A stretch of 10,994 nt of DNA from Neisseria lactamica (GTDB lineage Bacteria; Pseudomonadota; Gammaproteobacteria; Burkholderiales; Neisseriaceae): NCBI GenBank assembly GCA_001067655.1, contig JUNU01000262.1, forward strand, positions 1 to 10,994, in the 5' to 3' direction. The first letter of the stretch is position 1. The number at the start of each line of letters is the position of its first letter. Positions 5,728 to 10,994 of the stretch are shown here, in pieces. The position numbers were made by a program, and so were the translations under genes. The notes beneath the pieces are model-generated. The model searched no databases and was not told where the DNA came from. It worked only from the letters and a program-made list of their open reading frames with translations.

Positions 5728-7134
5728 ATGAACGATTATCCCGATACGTCGTCTGAAGACCGTGAAGTCAGCGCGTTGTCGCTGCCGCCGCATTCTATGG
5801 AGGCGGAGCAATCCGTTTTGGGTGGGCTTTTGCTTGAAAATTCGGCTTGGGACAGAATCGCCGATGTGGTTACAGGTGAAGACTTCTACCGACACGAACA
5901 CCGCCTGATTTTCCGCGCCATTGCAAACTTGATTAACGAGAGTCGTCCTGCCGACGTGATTACCGTTCAGGAAAGTTTGGAGCGCAATGAGGAACTAGAG
6001 GCGGCGGGTGGATTCAATTATCTGATTACCTTGGCGCAAAACACGCCGTCCGCTGCAAATATCCGCCGCTATGCCGAAATTGTGCGCGAACGTTCCATCA
6101 TGCGCCAGCTTGCCGAAGTCGGCACCGAAATCGCCCGTAGCGCTTACAATCCACAAGGCAGGGATGCGGGGCAACTTTTGGATGAAGCGGAAAACAAAGT
6201 GTTCCAAATTGCGGAAAGTACGGCTAAATCCAAACAGGGCTTTCTCGAAATGCCTGCGCTTTTGAAGGAAGTGGTCGAGCGCATCGACATGCTTTATTCA
6301 CGCGATAACCCTGATGAAGTTACCGGCGTGTCAACGGGGTTTATCGATTTGGATAAAAAAACCTCAGGTCTTCAACCTGGCGATTTGATTATCGTGGCGG
6401 GGCGTCCGTCTATGGGTAAAACTGCTTTTTCTATCAATATTGCGGAACACGTTGCCGTAGAGGGCAAACTGCCTGTCGCCGTATTCTCTATGGAGATGGG
6501 CGGCGCGCAATTGGTGATGCGTATGCTGGGTTCCGTGGGCAGGCTTGATCAGAGCGTCTTGAAAACAGGCAGGTTGGAAGATGAACATTGGGGTCGTCTG
6601 AATGAAGCTGTGGTCAAGCTTTCCGATGCGCCTATGTATATCGATGAAACACCGGGTTTGACCGCGCTCGAATTGCGCGCCCGCGCCCGTCGCCTTGCGC
6701 GCCAGTTCAACGGAAAATTGGGCTTAATCGTGATTGACTACCTGCAATTGATGGCAGGCTCAGGACGTTCGGACAACCGCGCCTCAGAACTCGGCGAAAT
6801 TTCGCGCTCCCTCAAAGCCTTAGCGAAGGAGTTGCAAGTTCCCGTCATTGCCTTGTCGCAGTTGAGCCGTACCGTAGAGCAGCGTACCGACAAGCGCCCA
6901 ATGATGTCCGACTTGCGGGAATCCGGTGCCATCGAGCAGGATGCCGATCTGATTATGTTTATGTACCGCGACGAATACTATAATCAAGAATCGCCCATGA
7001 AAGGTCTCGCGGAATGTATTATCGGTAAACACCGTAACGGTCCCGTCGGGAAAGTATTCCTCACTTGGATGGGGCAATTTACCAAATTCGACAATGCAGC
7101 CTACATACCCGAATCCGCATTGATGGAAGATTGA
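5728..7134 (+). CDS. dnaB: replicative DNA helicase DnaB
   Basis: DnaB is the hexameric 5'-3' helicase that unwinds the fork and recruits primase. The 468 residues are full length. The N-terminal DnaB domain runs from about 22 to 125 ('HSMEAEQSVLGGLLLEN' start). The C-terminal RecA-like domain begins near 190. Walker A 'GRPSMGKT' is at 225-232. Walker B 'LGLIVIDYLQL' is at about 331-341. The sensor/loop segment 'IALSQLSRTVEQR' and the conserved 'SDLRESGAIEQDAD' follow, then the 'GKHRNG' motif at 433-438 with its Arg. No intein is present. The ATG at 5728 gives the usual short variable N-terminus. A near-DUS ACGTCGTCTGAA (5746-5757) and GGGTCGTCTGAA (6591-6602) each miss the resident DUS by one base. 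Its position directly upstream of pilH matches the arrangement in N. meningitidis and N. gonorrhoeae. The identification is secure. Confidence 0.98.
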   Translation: MNDYPDTSSEDREVSALSLPPHSMEAEQSVLGGLLLENSAWDRIADVVTGEDFYRHEHRLIFRAIANLINESRPADVITVQESLERNEELEAAGGFNYLITLAQNTPSAANIRRYAEIVRERSIMRQLAEVGTEIARSAYNPQGRDAGQLLDEAENKVFQIAESTAKSKQGFLEMPALLKEVVERIDMLYSRDNPDEVTGVSTGFIDLDKKTSGLQPGDLIIVAGRPSMGKTAFSINIAEHVAVEGKLPVAVFSMEMGGAQLVMRMLGSVGRLDQSVLKTGRLEDEHWGRLNEAVVKLSDAPMYIDETPGLTALELRARARRLARQFNGKLGLIVIDYLQLMAGSGRSDNRASELGEISRSLKALAKELQVPVIALSQLSRTVEQRTDKRPMMSDLRESGAIEQDADLIMFMYRDEYYNQESPMKGLAECIIGKHRNGPVGKVFLTWMGQFTKFDNAAYIPESALMED

Positions 7135-7143
7135 GACAAATCA

Positions 7144-7244
7144 GCCTAAAAACCAAGCAAATTTCATATTTTATTAGGCAATTCATCCCAATATCGTTTA
7201 GAATGAGCCAAACCGCATAATTACCGGCGATAAAAACATTCTAA
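7144..7244 (+). promoter_or_regulatory. dnaB-pilH intergenic inverted repeats
   Basis: The 157-base gap holds two small inverted repeats. GCCTAA (7144-7149) faces TTAGGC (7174-7179). TTAGAATG (7198-7205) faces CATTCTAA (7237-7244). Between the second pair lies a -10-like CATAAT (7216-7221) without a good -35. These could be a weak dnaB terminator and the pilH promoter region. Neither is convincing alone. Confidence 0.3.
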
Positions 7245-7291
7245 GCCGGATGATAAAACACATTACTTAACTCTAGACGTTTTTACTACTC

Positions 7292-7981
7292 ATGTACGCA
7301 CAACAAAAAGGTTTTACCTTAATCGAATTGTTGGTCGTGATCGCTATTACCGCCATCATGGCCACTATCGCCCTTCCCAATATGAGCGAATGGATTGCCT
7401 CCCGCCGCGCAGCCAGTCAGGCAGAGCAGGTGGCAAACCTCTTGCGTTTCGCACGAGCCGAAGCAGTCCGCCTCAATCTCCCTGTCTATGTCTGTCCCGT
7501 ACAAATCAGAAAAAACGGGATTCCAGACAATAAATGTGATACCAAATACAATCAAAGTGGCATCTTGGCCTATGCTGATAAGAGTGGTGATGTTAACTAC
7601 AATGATGATAGGGCGGATATTTTCCTGCGCACTATTGTCTTGAACGCTAAGGATGCGAATAAAGTCACCTATCAATTTGACCATGTCAAATTCGGTGGCA
7701 AAGACTCTGATTCACAGCCTGTTTTCTTCGCATTCCAGCCGAACGGTACTTTTGGCTATTCTGTCAATAAACCTGGTCAAAAATCTGATTTTACATACTC
7801 AGATGGTTATATCAAAATCAGCATGACCGATTCCGCCGCAACCACAGAAAGTACCAAAAAGTCTCGTGCCAGCATTGTGTTGGTCGACAGTAGCGGACGA
7901 GTGGAAATCTGCGCCAAGTCAGATTCACGCGATCTCTGTAAATATGCAGAATCTAAAGCAAAATCCAACAAACAACCCTAA
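7292..7981 (+). CDS. pilH: minor pilin PilH (FimT/GspH family)
   Basis: A minor pilin of the type IV pilus, part of the priming complex in the inner membrane on which PilE polymerises. The type III leader is 'MYAQQKG', with PilD cleavage after Gly7 and mature N-terminus Phe8. The essential Glu at mature position +5 (Glu12) is present. A hydrophobic helix to about residue 35 is followed by the GspH/FimT C-terminal domain. The amphipathic 'SRRAASQAEQVANLLRFARAEAVRLN' region is characteristic of FimT/PilH. Two Cys (about 67 and 79) may pair. It is the first gene of the operon, 157 bases after dnaB, and pilI follows after 17 bases. There is no clear Shine-Dalgarno at ATG 7292, but the leader cannot be much shorter. 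Length 229 is near the Neisseria PilH size. Confidence 0.94.
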   Translation: MYAQQKGFTLIELLVVIAITAIMATIALPNMSEWIASRRAASQAEQVANLLRFARAEAVRLNLPVYVCPVQIRKNGIPDNKCDTKYNQSGILAYADKSGDVNYNDDRADIFLRTIVLNAKDANKVTYQFDHVKFGGKDSDSQPVFFAFQPNGTFGYSVNKPGQKSDFTYSDGYIKISMTDSAATTESTKKSRASIVLVDSSGRVEICAKSDSRDLCKYAESKAKSNKQP

Positions 7982-7998
7982 CAATAAAATATAGCTCT

Positions 7999-8697
7999 AT
8001 GAAACCCATGACATTACGTACAAAAGGTCGTCTGAAAACGAGCGAGTCGAGATTCGCCAAAACGAGATCGGTAAGTTCCTCTAAGCCATATCAATCAGGT
8101 ATGACTTTAATTGAAGTATTGGTTGCCATGTTTGTCCTTGCAATCGGCGTTCTCGCTCTGCTTGCCATCCAACTGCGTACCGTTTCCAGCGTACGCGAAG
8201 CGGAAGGACAGACTATCGTATCGCAACTTACCCAAAATTTGGTTGAGGGGATGCTGATTAATCCGAGGCTTGTAGAATGCCCAACCCCTAAACAGGGGGC
8301 AACCAATAGCAGGAATGGCAGAGGGTGGTGCAAGAATTATAAGGATTATTACACTACATACGGTGATTCCTCTACTGAACCATTGAAAAAAGGGCCGTTG
8401 AAAGAGAGTATGACAAAAGAAGAGTTGGCTAAAGCGCAGCTTGGTAAATTTCATGATGAATTGAAAGCAGCTCTTCCTGACTCTACGTTCTACTACTCAG
8501 TATGCCAAGATAGTTTGAATAAGGAGCCTACTTATGACGGTACTTTTCACGAAAATTGCGATAAAAAAGCAGGTGCTGATACCGTTATCAAAGTATTATG
8601 GCTTAAAGATTTGGAAGGCGGTAAAGCCGCAAGTGATGTCAAAACATATGAAGATTCCATCATTTACACCTACCAAGTACGCGTAAGGGAAAAATAA
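7999..8697 (+). CDS. pilI: minor pilin PilI (PilV-type) with long DUS-bearing leader
   Basis: A minor pilin homologous to Neisseria PilI (PilV family in Pseudomonas naming). The prepilin motif 'QSG|MTLIEVLVAMFVLAIG' places PilD cleavage after Gly34, with mature Met35 and Glu39 at +5. The leader is 34 residues, about twice the 15 I recall for the meningococcal protein. The extra part encodes an exact DUS (8025-8036, codons for 'KGRLK'). No ATG, GTG or TTG lies in frame between the Met4 codon (8008) and the cleavage site, so the extension must be translated unless a non-standard start is used. The soluble domain keeps 'TVSSVREAEGQTIVSQLTQNLVEGML', close to known PilI, and the C-terminal 'IIYTYQVRVREK'. 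The TAA overlaps the pilJ ATG (TAATG), so translation is coupled. Length 232. Confidence 0.93.
   Translation: MKPMTLRTKGRLKTSESRFAKTRSVSSSKPYQSGMTLIEVLVAMFVLAIGVLALLAIQLRTVSSVREAEGQTIVSQLTQNLVEGMLINPRLVECPTPKQGATNSRNGRGWCKNYKDYYTTYGDSSTEPLKKGPLKESMTKEELAKAQLGKFHDELKAALPDSTFYYSVCQDSLNKEPTYDGTFHENCDKKAGADTVIKVLWLKDLEGGKAASDVKTYEDSIIYTYQVRVREK
8025..8036 (+). other. AG-mucDUS within the pilI leader codons
   Basis: An exact AGGTCGTCTGAA in sense orientation, read through as part of the prepilin leader that PilD removes. The leader tolerates such an insertion because it is absent from the mature pilin. Confidence 0.92.
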
Positions 8698-9674
8698 TGA
8701 ATAATAAAAACCGCCCACACATTCCGGTAAAAGCAGGTATGCAAGGCTTCAGTCTGATTGAATTCCTTGTGGCAAGCGCATTAAGCATGATAGTCCTGCT
8801 AGCCGTCAGCTCCAGTTATTTTACTGCACGCAGTTTGAACACTGCCGCCACAGCTCGCTTAAATGTTCAGCAGGATTTGCGTAACGCATCTAACCAGATC
8901 GTACGTGATGCCCGTATGGCTGGAAACTTCGGCTGTTTCAATATGTCGGCCTATGATGTTCAGGCTGTTATCGCTGATTCTGGTTCCAAAGACTTTCTCA
9001 AACTTAAAGGTAGTGGAAAAATGCTTCCTGCCGTCAGAGAAACAGATTCTTTAGATGTGACTGACTTCGAACAGAGCGGTAAGGCGCTGATTTTCCAATA
9101 CGGCATAGATACCGCATCACCAGACGCGGCAACAGTAGTGGCCAGCAGCTGCACAAATATTACCAAACCAGGAGAAAAAATTACTGATAGTAAAACTGCT
9201 TTAAAGACAGATGGTTCCCAAGCAGGCAATATCTCCATCATGAAACATGAGGTGAATGCCTATGCTGTCGGTACGGCAGGTGGGCAGAAAGGTCTTTACC
9301 GTTTTCAACTGACAGACAAAGGGGAGTGGAGTAATCCGCAGTTGCTGATTAAGGGAATTGAAAGTATGAGTATTCATTACTTTTATACCGAAGGCTGTCC
9401 TGAAACATTTGAAGAAAGTGAAGTAGCATCTGCGTCTGCACCTGCCCCAACTCCTGCCGGAAATGCTCAGAAGCAGGGTGAGGATAAGTCAAAAGATGAG
9501 ACATTTAAATATACTCAGAATCTGTCTAATGATGAAGCCCCAGCCGCTATCGAACTCTTGCTGAATAGCGGCAGTATTAATGCAGGCGGAAGCAATGATG
9601 AAAACAAAGTTCAACTCTATCAAATCAATGCAACTGTACGCGGAGGAAACAAATGCGCAGACCGATTACTCTAA
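8697..9674 (+). CDS. pilJ: minor pilin PilJ (PilW family)
   Basis: The largest minor pilin of the set (325 residues), PilW-type, part of the pilus-initiating complex. Leader of 17 residues ending 'MQG', cleavage after Gly17, mature 'FSLIE' with Glu22 at +5, and hydrophobic helix to about 45. The region 'LRNASNQIVRDARMAGNFGC' (about 64-83) is the conserved PilW-family segment after the helix. Cysteines occur at about 83, 86-region, the mid-domain and the C-terminus ('NKCADRLL'). Between about 240 and 268 there is an Ala/Pro/Ser then Gln/Lys/Asp-rich low-complexity linker ('SASAPAPTPAGNAQKQGEDK'), which looks like an inserted flexible loop. The ATG overlaps the pilI stop by one base. The pilK ribosome site and start lie within its last codons. 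Confidence 0.93.
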   Translation: MNNKNRPHIPVKAGMQGFSLIEFLVASALSMIVLLAVSSSYFTARSLNTAATARLNVQQDLRNASNQIVRDARMAGNFGCFNMSAYDVQAVIADSGSKDFLKLKGSGKMLPAVRETDSLDVTDFEQSGKALIFQYGIDTASPDAATVVASSCTNITKPGEKITDSKTALKTDGSQAGNISIMKHEVNAYAVGTAGGQKGLYRFQLTDKGEWSNPQLLIKGIESMSIHYFYTEGCPETFEESEVASASAPAPTPAGNAQKQGEDKSKDETFKYTQNLSNDEAPAAIELLLNSGSINAGGSNDENKVQLYQINATVRGGNKCADRLL

Positions 9675-10267
9675 ACCATCCTGCTAAAGCCTCTGCACAA
9701 AAGGGCTTTGCATTATTCATTGTCCTGATGATCATGATCGTCATCGCCCTGCTCGTCGTTACAGCAACTCAATCCTACAACACTGAGCAGCGAATTAGTA
9801 CTAATGATGCCGACCATAAATTTGCTACCACACTTGCCGAAGCTGCATTGCGTGAAGGTGAGAACTATATTTATACAATTGAAGAAGGTAAGCAGACTTT
9901 TAACGATCAATGCTCCCAGGGTCTCTGCAGAGCTAAACAGCTTGGTGTTAAAGAATACACTACCCCAACTGGTATTATTGATGTTAAAGGTGAGGCAGAT
10001 CTGAGCAAAGTTGAAGAAGCTTGGAAAAGAAAGCATGCAGAATGTCTTGATTCATATTCTAAGAAAGAAACAGAATGTATTAATGTTAATGGTAGAGAGT
10101 ATCCGCTTGATAAAAATAGCGGGGCTAAAAAACCTCCTCGCTACATCATCGAATACCTAAGCACCAATTCTACCGACAACCGTACCATTTATCGTGTCAC
10201 TGCTAAAGCATGGGGAAAAAACGAAAATACGGTAGTCATGCTGCAATCCTATGTAGCCAACGAATAA
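9653..10267 (+). CDS. pilK: minor pilin PilK (Pseudomonas PilX-type)
   Basis: A minor pilin of 204 residues. Leader ends 'SAQKG' at Gly18; the mature N-terminus 'FALFIVLMIMIVIALLVV' has Ile at +5 (residue 23) instead of Glu. That is normal for this subunit, as in GspK-like tip pilins, and suggests a place at the top of the priming complex. The 'TATQSYNTEQRIS.ND' segment and the C-terminal 'RYIIEYL' and 'YRVTAKAWGKN.NTVV.LQSYV' match Neisseria PilK as I know it. GGAGG at about 9640-9644 lies 6-7 bases before ATG 9653, inside pilJ, and the genes overlap by 22 bases. Several Cys in the middle (near 83, 88, 126, 138) may form disulfides. Note that the name PilX is used for this type in Pseudomonas but for the next gene in meningococcus. 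Confidence 0.93.
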   Translation: MRRPITLNHPAKASAQKGFALFIVLMIMIVIALLVVTATQSYNTEQRISTNDADHKFATTLAEAALREGENYIYTIEEGKQTFNDQCSQGLCRAKQLGVKEYTTPTGIIDVKGEADLSKVEEAWKRKHAECLDSYSKKETECINVNGREYPLDKNSGAKKPPRYIIEYLSTNSTDNRTIYRVTAKAWGKNENTVVMLQSYVANE

Positions 10268-10279
10268 ATAGATAAAATC

Positions 10280-10771
10280 ATGAATACGTCTATCACTAAA
10301 TTTCAAGGGTTTACGCTGTTTGAGATGTTGATTGTCATTGCTATCATCGGCATCCTCAGCACCATCGCTTACCCTTCCTATATCCATTACATTGAACGCG
10401 GCTATCAATCTCAGGCGCATGCTGAATTGGTTATCATCAATAATTCCTTGAAAACCAAATTGGTCAAAAATCCCGCCCTCAAAATGAAAGATGAAATTGA
10501 GGGAGATGCGGGTTTTTTTAAGACCTATCAGGCTACATCAGAAGTTGCTGCTAAGTATGATTTCAGCGGCGCAATGAAAGATAAGGACTCTAAACACAGC
10601 AGAGCTTATTATCTTTTCGCCACCCCGAAAAGTGGGACGAATTACAAACTTTCCGTCTGGATGGACAGTTTGGGCAATGCCTACAAATGTACCGATGCAG
10701 AATCGGCCAAAGCCAAGTTAACCACTAAAAACGGTAATACAGGTTGCGAACCGGTTTCAAAGAAAAAGTAG
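10280..10771 (+). CDS. pilX: minor pilin PilX/PilL (aggregation-promoting)
   Basis: A 163-residue minor pilin orthologous to meningococcal PilX (gonococcal PilL). In meningococcus it is incorporated into fibres and needed for bacterial aggregation and pilus-mediated adhesion. Leader 'MNTSITKFQG', cleavage after Gly10, mature 'FTLFE' with Glu15 at +5, and hydrophobic helix to about 35. 'PSYIHYIERGYQSQAHAELV' (32-51) continues the alpha-1 helix. The C-terminal D-region is bounded by Cys137 and Cys156, and 'YKLSVWMDSLG' precedes it, as in PilX. The D-region of PilX is the part that contacts pili of neighbouring cells. It starts 12 bases after pilK and is last in the operon, with a terminator about 107 bases downstream. 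Confidence 0.93.
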   Translation: MNTSITKFQGFTLFEMLIVIAIIGILSTIAYPSYIHYIERGYQSQAHAELVIINNSLKTKLVKNPALKMKDEIEGDAGFFKTYQATSEVAAKYDFSGAMKDKDSKHSRAYYLFATPKSGTNYKLSVWMDSLGNAYKCTDAESAKAKLTTKNGNTGCEPVSKKK

Positions 10772-10832
10772 AGAAAAATAGTTGATACTTTCCTGAGACT
10801 TTGTTTGATTATTCAAGAAATCATTACTCAGA

Positions 10833-10844
10833 AGGTCGTCTGAA
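10833..10844 (+). other. AG-mucDUS, left member of a spaced inverted pair
   Basis: An exact AGGTCGTCTGAA 61 bases after the pilX stop. ATCATT (10820-10825) and AATGAT (10844-10849) could pair around it. Confidence 0.92.
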
Positions 10845-10877
10845 ATGATGTTTTAGGCTTTAGAATGGATTAAACCA

Positions 10878-10909
10878 CACCTTAGTAGATTCGCTAAGGT
10901 GCAGTTTTT
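10878..10909 (+). terminator. rho-independent terminator of the pil operon
   Basis: CACCTTAG (10878-10885) and CTAAGGTG (10894-10901) form a perfect 8-bp stem with an 8-nt loop, followed by CAG and TTTTT (10905-10909). It is the first such structure after pilX and the likely end of the pilH-X transcript. Confidence 0.72.
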
Positions 10910-10944
10910 ATAGGCGCAATGTACTTTACTCTGAAATTTAGGTT

Positions 10945-10956
10945 TTCAGACGACCT
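10945..10956 (-). other. AG-mucDUS, right member of a spaced inverted pair
   Basis: The + strand reads TTCAGACGACCT, an exact inverted DUS, 100 bases after its partner and two bases before the Correia end. The spacing is too large for a tight hairpin. Confidence 0.92.
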
Positions 10957-10958
10957 TT

Positions 10959-10994
10959 TATAGTGGATTAACTTTAAACCAGTACGGCGTTGCC
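10959..10994. repeat. Correia repeat (CREE) start, cut by window edge
   Basis: TATAGTGGATTAA is the Correia terminal repeat, followed by the subterminal CTTTAAACCAGTACGGCGTTGCC that characterises these elements. It matches the reverse complement of 19-54 at 34 of 36 positions. The two Correia ends of the window are therefore in inverted orientation. The rest of the element lies beyond the window. Confidence 0.82.

Noticed and set aside
7198..7244. TTAGAATG/CATTCTAA as an operator for the pil operon
   Set aside because: The arms are short and 31 bases apart, and no known regulator site matches; kept only as a weak regulatory region.
9653..10267. PilK lacking Glu at +5 as a damaged pilin
   Set aside because: Absence of Glu5 is the rule for this subunit type (PilK, GspK-like), so the gene is not defective.

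Overview
The window comes from a Neisseria chromosome. The evidence is seven exact copies of the DNA uptake sequence (DUS) AGGTCGTCTGAA, Correia-type repeat ends at both edges, and the conserved gene order dnaB - pilH - pilI - pilJ - pilK - pilX/pilL. This DUS spelling is the 'AG-mucDUS' dialect as I recall it. It points to a commensal of the N. mucosa/sicca kind rather than the meningococcus or gonococcus, but the species call is tentative.

Layout. Positions 1-54 are the end of an internally shortened Correia element, abutting a 15-bp-stem hairpin. A DUF1841 gene (176-664, +) follows. From about 800 to 3435 lies an AT-rich, minus-strand accessory segment. It holds a YwqG/DUF1963 protein, a small unrecognised gene split by a frameshift at an A AAA AAG heptamer, about 440 bases of non-coding DNA packed with inverted repeats, and a protein with a C2HC zinc knuckle and a possible OB-fold. 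uvrB (3524-5551, -) comes next. A 177-bp divergent intergenic region separates it from dnaB (5728-7134, +) and holds a perfect inverted DUS pair and both candidate promoters. The rest (7292-10771, +) is a compact minor-pilin operon of five type III (prepilin-leader) genes. It ends at a rho-independent terminator bracketed by two inverted DUS, and then a second Correia end in opposite orientation to the first.

How the parts fit. UvrB (excision repair) and DnaB (replicative helicase) are housekeeping proteins. PilH-I-J-K plus PilX/PilL are the minor pilins that prime type IV pilus assembly and tune aggregation and transformation. The DUS scattered through the window are the sequences that this same pilus/competence machinery recognises, through ComP elsewhere in the genome. 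The 0.8-3.4 kb segment is the only part that looks variable. Its genes have no assigned partners, and one of them appears broken or recoded.

The most notable points are the in-frame slippery heptamer joining two halves of the small gene, a DUS translated inside an unusually long PilI leader, a DUS palindrome at the uvrB -35 position, exact 12-mers of several DUS dialects (three inside uvrB), and the unassigned zinc-knuckle protein downstream of uvrB.
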